DNA of 6,924 nt. Origin: Oscillospiraceae bacterium (GTDB taxonomy: Bacteria; Bacillota; Clostridia; Oscillospirales; Oscillospiraceae). Below the pieces are notes generated by a model, which saw nothing but the letters and a program-made list of their open reading frames with translations, ran no database searches and had not been told where the DNA came from. Each line of letters opens with the position of its first letter. The stretch's first letter is position 1. Of the stretch, positions 1 to 5,979 are shown piece after piece. The DNA lies in NCBI GenBank assembly GCA_902802215.1, contig CADCLH010000100.1:1-6924 (forward strand), read 5' to 3'. A program made the position numbers and the translations under genes.

Positions 1-65
1 AAGCCGATCAGAAAGGTGCGCTTGTAGTTGAGCCGCAGGGCGGGCGAAGCGGTCTTGGCGTTCAT
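1..65 (-). CDS. Probable MFS transporter, N-terminal fragment cut by the window edge
   Basis: Only the first 21 codons are visible, reading MNAKTASPALRLNYKRTFLI and then G. The start ATG is at 65-63. An AAGGA Shine-Dalgarno at 78-74 sits 8 nt upstream. A short polar start followed by a LNYKRTFLIG stretch that turns hydrophobic at the cut is what I would expect at the entrance to the first membrane helix of an MFS sugar-type transporter often found beside MarR regulators in gut Clostridia. That family call rests on memory of similar N-termini, not on a domain visible here. The gene lies 35 bp downstream of the MarR gene on the same strand, so the two are probably co-transcribed and the transporter is a likely regulatory target. 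Another membrane protein class is possible. Confidence 0.55.
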   Translation of the reverse strand, partial: MNAKTASPALRLNYKRTFLIG

Positions 66-100
66 GGACAGGATCCTTTCCTATGTTTATGCGTCCGGCC

Positions 101-538
101 CTATTTTGAGCACTCGGGCATCAGCTCGGCGGACATGATTTGCAGGATGCGGTCGAAGCACTCCACATCCTCGCGCGGCAGACGTTCCTCGACCCGGCCC
201 ATGACCGTCTTTTCATAATTGGCAAAGAGGTCGCGGTAGGCGTAAAACTTGTCCGTGAGGACCAGGTGGTACTCTCTGCGGTCGCTGGTGGAATTCCGGC
301 GGTCCAGATAGCCCTTCTTGATGAGATTGTTGACCTTGTAGGTGGCGTTGGACTGGGAGATCTTGAGGAAGTCCGCGAACTGCCCGACCGTGGGCTGTCC
401 CAGCATGTTGATGACTTCGAGCGAAAAACACTCCATGGCGGAGAGGGAGCCGTCCCGCTCCCGGACGAGATCGAATACCCTGCGGTAAAACTGGAGCTTG
501 AACTTGTCGTAAACGTCGCAGAAACTGATATCCAGCAT
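101..538 (-). CDS. MarR-family winged-helix transcriptional regulator
   Basis: Predicted 145-residue cytoplasmic DNA-binding protein, a normal MarR length. Residues about 1-30 and 100-142 would form the helical dimer interface. The winged helix-turn-helix covers about 33-95: QPTVGQFADFLKISQSNATY looks like the helix-turn-helix, followed by KVNNLIKKGYLDR and the wing with the conserved DRR of STSDRREYHLVLT (residues 86-88). I chose the ATG at 538 over an upstream in-frame GTG at 550. An AAGGGGGTG Shine-Dalgarno (556-548) lies 9 nt before the ATG, while the GTG falls inside that sequence. The stop is TAG at 103-101. The ligand cannot be inferred. MarR proteins usually repress their own operon, which here would include the MFS gene downstream, and inverted repeats between the promoter and the start fit autoregulation. 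Three cysteines (7, 37, 127) plus C143 are present, but no known redox-sensor pattern is evident. Confidence 0.9.
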   Translation of the reverse strand: MLDISFCDVYDKFKLQFYRRVFDLVRERDGSLSAMECFSLEVINMLGQPTVGQFADFLKISQSNATYKVNNLIKKGYLDRRNSTSDRREYHLVLTDKFYAYRDLFANYEKTVMGRVEERLPREDVECFDRILQIMSAELMPECSK

Positions 539-565
539 GTGTATTTGCACCCCCTTGAAGTCCGT

Positions 566-594
566 ATATCGAAATAGAGTGATATTTGTTCTAT
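566..594. promoter_or_regulatory. Overlapping inverted repeats, candidate MarR operator
   Basis: ATATC (566-570) and GATAT (581-585) form an inverted repeat with a 10-bp spacer. ATAGA (574-578) and TCTAT (590-594) form a second one that overlaps it. Both lie just downstream of the predicted marR transcription start, in AT-rich DNA, where a bound MarR dimer could block elongation or initiation. MarR operators are usually AT-rich imperfect palindromes of 16-20 bp, which fits the size. Half-sites this short arise by chance in AT-rich DNA, so this is only a candidate. Confidence 0.35.
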
Positions 595-609
595 GCTATC
601 ATTAATACC

Positions 610-638
610 ATTTTACCCCATCCCGACCTGCTTGTAAA
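610..638 (-). promoter_or_regulatory. Sigma-A-type promoter for the marR-MFS unit
   Basis: Read on the minus strand, TTTACA (638-633) is followed after exactly 17 bp by TAAAAT (615-610), each close to the sigma-A consensus. Transcription should start near 603, giving a leader of about 65 nt before the MarR ATG at 538. No other good minus-strand candidate is visible in the gap. The -35 box lies inside a small palindrome at 628-642. Confidence 0.65.
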
Positions 639-642
639 GCAG
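628..642. repeat. Short perfect palindrome over the marR -35 box
   Basis: CTGCTT and AAGCAG are perfect complements separated by GTA, and the minus-strand -35 hexamer (638-633) lies in the middle. It could be an operator for MarR or another repressor. As RNA it would be a weak 6-bp hairpin. No T-run follows directly on the plus strand (TTTTTT only begins at 653), so I do not call it a terminator. Confidence 0.35.
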
Positions 643-652
643 AATGAGGACA

Positions 653-681
653 TTTTTTATAATTAATTTTTAAAGTATAAT
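653..681 (+). promoter_or_regulatory. AT-rich island with a consensus -10 box, weak promoter candidate
   Basis: TATAAT at 676-681 is a perfect -10 hexamer in a strongly AT-rich stretch (about 651-681). At 17-bp spacing the -35 position holds only TTTTTT (653-658), a poor match. It could be a second, distal hrcA promoter about 180 nt upstream of the start codon, or simply low-complexity DNA. Apart from this and a weak GGATT/AATCC repeat (693-714), I see nothing in 682-760: no ORF with a ribosome binding site and no convincing RNA gene. Confidence 0.22.
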
Positions 682-760
682 GAGAAAACGATGGATTAAG
701 ATACTCAGGAATCCTCTTTTGTACAAACTGTGAATTTTCAGCTTTTGGGGCGCGGGACCC

Positions 761-789
761 TTGACAACGAGAGGGGAGAATGCTATATT
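761..789 (+). promoter_or_regulatory. Heat-shock operon promoter (sigma-A, extended -10)
   Basis: TTGACA at 761-766 is a perfect -35 box. Seventeen bp later comes TATATT (784-789), with a TGC extension at 781-783 giving an extended -10. Transcription should begin around 795-797, inside the CIRCE operator, leaving a leader of about 68 nt before hrcA. A strong vegetative promoter held down by HrcA is the standard arrangement for class I heat-shock genes in Firmicutes. The -10 box shares its last two bases with the left CIRCE arm, so repressor and polymerase must compete. Confidence 0.93.
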
Positions 790-814
790 AGCACTCGAAG
801 AAAGAGAGTGCCAA
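788..814 (+). promoter_or_regulatory. CIRCE operator (HrcA binding site), one mismatch in right arm
   Basis: TTAGCACTC (788-796), a 9-bp spacer and GAGTGCCAA (806-814) match the CIRCE consensus TTAGCACTC-N9-GAGTGCTAA at 17 of 18 arm positions. The single difference is C for T at 812. The site overlaps the -10 box and the transcription start. By established knowledge, HrcA dimers bind CIRCE and are kept active by GroEL, so that misfolded protein load relieves repression. hrcA being the first gene of the operon makes this an autoregulatory loop. Confidence 0.95.
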
Positions 815-828
815 CAGTCGCAGAGGCC

Positions 829-837
829 GAGTGCTAA
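829..837 (+). promoter_or_regulatory. Extra perfect CIRCE right half-site
   Basis: GAGTGCTAA at 829-837 is an exact consensus CIRCE right arm, 14 bp after the end of the mismatched right arm. It is in the same orientation, with start-to-start spacing of 23 bp. No matching left arm lies 9 bp upstream of it; the only complementary arm is TTAGCACTC at 788-796, 32 bp away. It lies in the transcribed leader, 26 bp before the hrcA ATG. It may be an auxiliary HrcA contact, or a leftover of a duplicated operator. Confidence 0.7.
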
Positions 838-863
838 CCGGCGCGCTCCCGGGCAGGTGCAGG

Positions 864-1946
864 ATGGTTTTAAGTGAGAGAAAAAAGAAGATCCTGGCCG
901 CTGTCGTGGACGAGTATGTCCGCACGGCCGAGCCGGTCGGCAGCAAGGCCATCGCGCAGACTGCGGGGCTCGGCTGCTCGTCGGCCACCATCCGCAACGA
1001 GCTTGCGGAGCTGGTCAGTCTCGGCTACCTCGAACAGCCGCACACCTCCGCGGGCCGCGTGCCCACGCCGATGGGCTACCGCATGTACGTCAACGAGCTC
1101 ATGCAGAAGCAGAAGCTCAGCCTGGAGGAGACGGAGGACATCAACCGCCGCATGAACCAGAAGCTGCGCGAGCTGGACGACACCATCGACAACGTCAGCC
1201 GTCTGGCCTCCCAGCTCACCGACTATCCGGCTCTGGCGCTGACCACGCGCAGCGCGGTGACGATCAAGCGCTTCGACATCATCTACGTCGACGCGAACAC
1301 CTTCATCCTCGTCGTGATGCTCAGCGACAACACGGTCAAGAACAAGCTGGTGCATCTGCCGGTTTCGGTGGACAAGCGGCTGGTGCAGCGGCTCTCCGCT
1401 CTCTTCAACTCCGGCTTCACCGGCATCACGGACGAACAGATCACCCCGCTGCTGATCAACGCCACCGAGCGGGCCGCGGACGACACCATGGGCATCACCT
1501 CGGTCATCGCGGCCTTCGCCATTGAGGTGCTCTCCGCAGCCGAAACGCCGACGGCCTTCGTCAGCGGCGAGAACCGGCTTTTAAGCCAGCCCGAGTTCCG
1601 GGACCCCGACAAGGCGCACCGCCTGATGGGCTACCTCTCCGGCGGCGGCAACCTGCTGCCCCCGGATCAGACGCCCGCCGACGCGGGGGAGATCCGGGTC
1701 CTCATCGGCCCGGAGAACGTGGCCGAGGAGCTGAAGGATTCCAGCGTCGTCATCGCGACCTATGACGCGGGCGACAATACAAAAGGGATGATCGGGGTCG
1801 TCGGGCCGACGCGGATGGATTACTCCACCGTCGCCGCCAAGCTCTCCATCCTGGCCGCGGGCCTCTCCAGAAGGCTCGGCAGGGGGGAGGCTCCGCCCGA
1901 GGGCCTGCACAACAAACTGATCATCAAGGGAGACAGCAATGAGTAA
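864..1946 (+). CDS. hrcA: Heat-inducible transcription repressor HrcA
   Basis: Repressor of class I heat-shock genes, acting at the CIRCE element just upstream. The protein is 360 residues, a typical length. Residues 1-80 form the N-terminal winged helix, with the family hallmarks LSERKKKIL at 3-11, EPVGSKAI at 23-30, SSATIRNELAEL at 39-50 and GYLEQPHTSAGRVPT at 54-68. The rest is the GAF-like dimerisation and regulatory region, including IGVVGPTRMDY at 310-320. I chose the ATG at 864 because the family begins M-x-LSERK. An AGGTG Shine-Dalgarno (855-859) is 4 nt upstream, rather close. An in-frame GTG at 831 would extend the protein by 11 residues with no family match, and it falls inside the extra CIRCE half-site. 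The stop overlaps the grpE start by 8 bp, indicating translational coupling. First gene of the chaperone operon. Confidence 0.97.
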   Translation: MVLSERKKKILAAVVDEYVRTAEPVGSKAIAQTAGLGCSSATIRNELAELVSLGYLEQPHTSAGRVPTPMGYRMYVNELMQKQKLSLEETEDINRRMNQKLRELDDTIDNVSRLASQLTDYPALALTTRSAVTIKRFDIIYVDANTFILVVMLSDNTVKNKLVHLPVSVDKRLVQRLSALFNSGFTGITDEQITPLLINATERAADDTMGITSVIAAFAIEVLSAAETPTAFVSGENRLLSQPEFRDPDKAHRLMGYLSGGGNLLPPDQTPADAGEIRVLIGPENVAEELKDSSVVIATYDAGDNTKGMIGVVGPTRMDYSTVAAKLSILAAGLSRRLGRGEAPPEGLHNKLIIKGDSNE

Positions 1947-2571
1947 GGACAAGAAAAAGACGGCGCCGGAGGCCGCGGAGGAGACCAAGACCGAACAGCC
2001 CGAAGGGAAGGCAGAAGCGGAACAGACCGCTGCATCCGGGCAGGAGACCTCCGAGACCGAAGAAAAGCAGCCGGAGAACAAGGAAGAAGCCAAAGAGGAA
2101 CAGAAGCCCGAGGAGAAGGCTCCGGAGAAGGCCCCGGCCGAGGAGAAGAAAAGCGGCGACTACGCCGCGCTGAACGACCGCTATCTCAGGCTCTGCGCCG
2201 AGTACGACAACTTCCGCAAGCGCAGCCAGAAGGAAAAGGACGCGCTGTACGGCGACGTCCGGGCCAACACCCTGAGGGAATTTCTGCCGGTGTACGACAA
2301 TCTGGTCCGCGCGCTGGCCCAGCCGACCGAGGACGAGGCGTACAAGAAGGGCGTCGAGATGATCATGGCCCAGTTCAAGGCCACGATGGAAAAGCTCGGC
2401 GTTTCTGAGATGGACTGCCTCGGCAAAACCTTCGATCCCGCCTTCCATAACGCAGTCATGCATGTGGACGACCCGGAGAAGGGGGACAACGAGATCGTCG
2501 AGGTCTTCCAGCAGGGCTTCGTCATGGGCGAGAAGATCGTCCGCCACGCGATGGTCAAGGTCGCGAATTAA
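1939..2571 (+). CDS. grpE: GrpE nucleotide exchange factor
   Basis: Cochaperone that releases ADP from DnaK so that ATP can rebind and substrate leave. It works as a cytoplasmic dimer. The protein has 210 residues. Residues 1-72 are a low-complexity, highly charged tail rich in Glu, Lys, Ala and Pro, likely disordered. About 73-130 is the long paired helix with YLRLCAEYDNFRKRSQKE (82-99). About 150-210 is the beta-domain head that inserts into the DnaK cleft, with FDPAFHNAVMHV (165-176) and the signature ending FQQGFVMGEKIVRHAMVKVA. An AAGGGAG ribosome binding site at 1926-1932, inside hrcA, is 6 nt before the ATG. The gene overlaps hrcA by 8 bp and precedes dnaK by 79 bp. The tail is on the long side for GrpE, though such tails vary widely among Firmicutes. 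Confidence 0.97.
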   Translation: MSKDKKKTAPEAAEETKTEQPEGKAEAEQTAASGQETSETEEKQPENKEEAKEEQKPEEKAPEKAPAEEKKSGDYAALNDRYLRLCAEYDNFRKRSQKEKDALYGDVRANTLREFLPVYDNLVRALAQPTEDEAYKKGVEMIMAQFKATMEKLGVSEMDCLGKTFDPAFHNAVMHVDDPEKGDNEIVEVFQQGFVMGEKIVRHAMVKVAN

Positions 2572-2650
2572 ACGGAAGCTTACCGGTTTCATACCGTTGA
2601 GTGATAAAGAAGTAATAAAAAAATATGGTCATATACAGGAGGAAAAAACA

Positions 2651-4501
<1,851 letters not shown>

Positions 4502-4528
4502 TCCCGAAAACCAGCAAGTGAAATCCTG

Positions 4529-4558
4529 TCTCAGGCGGAGCATATACTCCGCCTGAGA
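4529..4558 (+). repeat. Perfect 12-bp hairpin between dnaK and dnaJ
   Basis: TCTCAGGCGGAG (4529-4540) and CTCCGCCTGAGA (4547-4558) are perfect complements around a 6-nt CATATA loop. The hairpin starts 27 nt after the dnaK stop and ends 11 nt before the dnaJ ribosome binding site. There is no U-run after it, so it is not a standard intrinsic terminator. More likely roles are protecting the 3' end of a processed dnaK message, partial attenuation, or tuning dnaJ translation, each giving more DnaK than DnaJ. The hairpin is seen directly; the role is inferred. Confidence 0.85.
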
Positions 4559-4580
4559 GCATGTATATGAGGAGGCCCTC

Positions 4581-5723
4581 ATGGCCGAAAAAAGAGACTA
4601 TTACGAGGTGCTGGGCGTCAAAAAGGACGCCACAGCGGATGAAATCAAAAAAGCATACAGAAGGCTGACCAAGGAAAACCACCCCGATCTGCACCCCGGC
4701 GACAAGGCCTGCGAGGAGCGCTTCAAGGAGGCCAACGAGGCCTACGAGATCCTCTCGGACGAGGAAAAGCGCAAGAAGTACGACCAGTTCGGCTTCGCCG
4801 CCTTCGATCCCAACGCGGGCGCGGGCGGCTTCGGCGGCTTTGACGGCTTCGGAGGCTTTGGCGGCTTCGGGGGCTTCGGCGACATCTTTGGCGACATCTT
4901 CGGCGGCTTCGGCGGCGCGACGCGCACCAACCCGAACGCGCCGCGCAAGGGCGACAACCTGCGCGCCACGCTGAACATCAGCTTCGAGGAGGCCGCCTTC
5001 GGCTGCAAGAAGGAGGTCACGGTCGGCCGCATCGAGACCTGCCCGGACTGCAAGGGCACGGGCTGCGCCCCCGGCACCACGCCGGAGATCTGCCCGGACT
5101 GCAAGGGCACGGGCCATGTCACGGTCAACCAGCGCACGCCCTTCGGCGTGATGCAGTCGAGCTCCCCCTGCTCCAAGTGCCGCGGCAGCGGCAAGATCAT
5201 CCACCAGCCCTGCAAGACCTGCCGGGGCATGGGCAGCATCCGCCGTCAGCATAAGGTGGAGGTCAACGTCCCCGCCGGCATCGACGACGGGCAGACCATC
5301 TCCAAGCCCGGCGGCGGCAACGCCGGGGCCAACGGCGGCCCGGCAGGCGATCTGCTGGTGTCCGTCATCGTGCGCCCGCACGCCCGCTTCGAGCGCGACG
5401 GCACCTCCGTCCTGCTCGAGCAGGAGATCAGCTACGCCCAGGCCGCCCTCGGCGCCGAGGTGGAGGTCCCCACGCTCGACGGCAAGGTCAAGCTCACCAT
5501 CCCCGAGGGGACCCAGCCGGGCGCGGTCTTCCGCCTGCGCGGCAAGGGCATCCCGTATCTCAGAGGCTCCGGGCGGGGCGACCAGTTCGTGTCCGTCACG
5601 GTGAAGGTGCCGAAGAACCTGACGAGCTCGCAGAAGGAGCTGCTGCGCCAGTTCGCCGCCTCCATGGGCGAGCTCGACACCGACGCCGGACGGGGCGTTT
5701 TCGGACGGAAAAAGAAATCGTGA
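4581..5723 (+). CDS. dnaJ: Chaperone protein DnaJ (Hsp40, type I)
   Basis: Cochaperone that delivers unfolded substrate to DnaK and stimulates its ATPase. It has 380 residues and the full type I layout. The J domain is about 5-70 with the catalytic HPD at 34-36. The Gly/Phe region is about 79-113, made of near-tandem GGF and GFG units. The zinc region is 154-218 with four CxxCxGxG motifs: CPDCKGTG (154), CPDCKGTG (171), CSKCRGSG (197) and CKTCRGMG (211), all eight cysteines present. The C-terminal substrate and dimer domains are about 224-345. Helix II of the J domain reads RRLTKENHPD, with Asn where Tyr usually precedes HPD, a minor change. AGGAGG at 4570-4575 lies 5 nt before the ATG. The TGA stop is part of a long inverted repeat. 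No prmA-like gene follows, unlike in Bacillus. Confidence 0.98.
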   Translation: MAEKRDYYEVLGVKKDATADEIKKAYRRLTKENHPDLHPGDKACEERFKEANEAYEILSDEEKRKKYDQFGFAAFDPNAGAGGFGGFDGFGGFGGFGGFGDIFGDIFGGFGGATRTNPNAPRKGDNLRATLNISFEEAAFGCKKEVTVGRIETCPDCKGTGCAPGTTPEICPDCKGTGHVTVNQRTPFGVMQSSSPCSKCRGSGKIIHQPCKTCRGMGSIRRQHKVEVNVPAGIDDGQTISKPGGGNAGANGGPAGDLLVSVIVRPHARFERDGTSVLLEQEISYAQAALGAEVEVPTLDGKVKLTIPEGTQPGAVFRLRGKGIPYLRGSGRGDQFVSVTVKVPKNLTSSQKELLRQFAASMGELDTDAGRGVFGRKKKS

Positions 5724-5771
5724 TGTGCCAAAAAACATGAATCATGTCTATGGTACCAGAGGGCACATCAC
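5720..5771. repeat. 10-bp inverted repeat that includes the dnaJ stop codon
   Basis: GTGATGTGCC (5720-5729) and GGCACATCAC (5762-5771) are exact complements. The dnaJ stop TGA (5721-5723) lies within the left arm. The 32-bp interior holds two smaller palindromes: ACATG-AAT-CATGT (5735-5747) and TGGTACCA (5751-5758). No T-run follows, so it is not a standard terminator. It may be one end of a palindromic intergenic repeat element, or an RNA structure that protects the 3' end of the operon transcript. Confidence 0.7.
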
Positions 5772-5780
5772 TATCATTTG

Positions 5781-5829
5781 ATCGCCATTTCGCTCGCCCC
5801 TGGCGGGGCAACCGCGAAATATGGCTGAT
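5781..5829. repeat. Nested hairpin, 7-bp and 5-bp stems
   Basis: ATTTCGC (5787-5793) pairs with GCGAAAT (5814-5820). Inside, GCCCC (5796-5800) pairs with GGGGC (5805-5809) around TGGC. Outside, ATCGCC (5781-5786) can continue the stem with GGC (5823-5825) and GAT (5827-5829), with small bulges at 5821-5822 and 5826. This makes one compact imperfect stem-loop of 49 nt. No protein-coding signal is present. It directly abuts the next inverted repeat. Confidence 0.65.
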
Positions 5830-5871
5830 ATTGCTCCCCCAATCATTCAAAAAAAGATTGGGGGAGCAATA
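5829..5871. repeat. Perfect 16-bp inverted repeat with A-rich loop
   Basis: TATTGCTCCCCCAATC (5829-5844) and GATTGGGGGAGCAATA (5856-5871) are exact complements around an 11-nt loop containing seven A in a row. This is the strongest stem in the window. It is followed by AAATTCC rather than T-rich DNA, so intrinsic termination on the plus strand would be atypical; on the minus strand there is no T-run beyond the stem either. It could still end or stall transcription from dnaJ, or be part of a mobile palindromic repeat. Confidence 0.85.
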
Positions 5872-5873
5872 AA

Positions 5874-5895
5874 TTCCGCAAAACCTCTTGCGGAA
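5874..5895. promoter_or_regulatory. 8-bp perfect inverted repeat over the ptb -35 box, candidate operator
   Basis: TTCCGCAA (5874-5881), a 6-bp spacer and TTGCGGAA (5888-5895) form a 22-bp perfect palindrome. The right arm supplies the candidate -35 box TTGCGG of the ptb promoter. Size and symmetry suit a homodimeric repressor, but I do not recognise the motif. Alternatively it is the last unit of the hairpin series that precedes it. Confidence 0.5.
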
Positions 5896-5915
5896 ACAGG
5901 ACACTGTGGTACAAT
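5888..5915 (+). promoter_or_regulatory. Candidate sigma-A promoter of the ptb-like gene
   Basis: TTGCGG (5888-5893) and TACAAT (5910-5915) are separated by 16 bp. TGG directly before TACAAT gives an extended -10. Transcription would begin near 5922 with a leader of about 58 nt. The -35 match is modest, but the extended -10 and its position just beyond the palindromes support an independent promoter for ptb. Confidence 0.55.
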
Positions 5916-5923
5916 AATCCTGT
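5896..5923. promoter_or_regulatory. 6-bp inverted repeat flanking the ptb -10 box
   Basis: ACAGGA (5896-5901) and TCCTGT (5918-5923) are exact complements 16 bp apart, centred on the TACAAT box and ending near the predicted start site. This is a plausible repressor site by position, with no recognised regulator. Six-bp arms can occur by chance. Confidence 0.3.
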
Positions 5924-5936
5924 GTAAAAAACAGTA

Positions 5937-5956
5937 TCCCTCCCGGCAGGGTGGGA
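5937..5956 (+). other. Leader hairpin upstream of ptb
   Basis: TCCCTCCC (5937-5944) and GGGTGGGA (5949-5956) pair with one T-T mismatch around a GGCA loop, forming a GC-rich hairpin in the ptb leader. It ends 11 nt before the AGGAGG ribosome binding site (5968-5973), so it leaves that site free. It could stabilise the message. It matches no riboswitch I know. Confidence 0.45.
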
Positions 5957-5979
5957 CGATCGGACATAGGAGGAGACAT

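Noticed and set aside
140..577. 145-codon plus-strand frame opposite the MarR gene
   Set aside because: The minus-strand protein has clear MarR features and a ribosome binding site; the plus-strand frame has neither.
693..720. GGATT/AATCC repeat followed by TCTTTT, terminator-like
   Set aside because: The stem is only 5 AT-rich base pairs with a 12-nt loop, and no plus-strand gene upstream needs a terminator here.
2597..2626. Possible internal promoter before dnaK (TTGAGT, 18 bp, AAATAT)
   Set aside because: Both boxes are weak, and the AT-rich gap makes such matches likely by chance. The AACGG/CCGTT repeat at 2571-2598 is also too weak to call.
2462..2650. 63-residue upstream extension of DnaK overlapping grpE
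   Set aside because: Hsp70 proteins start at the KIIGIDLGTT segment, and the ATG at 2651 has a strong ribosome binding site. The extension is Arg/Ser-rich off-frame grpE.
4824..4916. Tandem repeat of GGC-TTC-GGC units in dnaJ
   Set aside because: It encodes the normal Gly/Phe region of DnaJ and is not a separate repeat element.
5821..5979. 53-residue N-terminal extension of the ptb-like protein
   Set aside because: It has no ribosome binding site, passes through inverted repeats and the promoter, and does not resemble the family. The ATG at 5980 has AGGAGG at good spacing.
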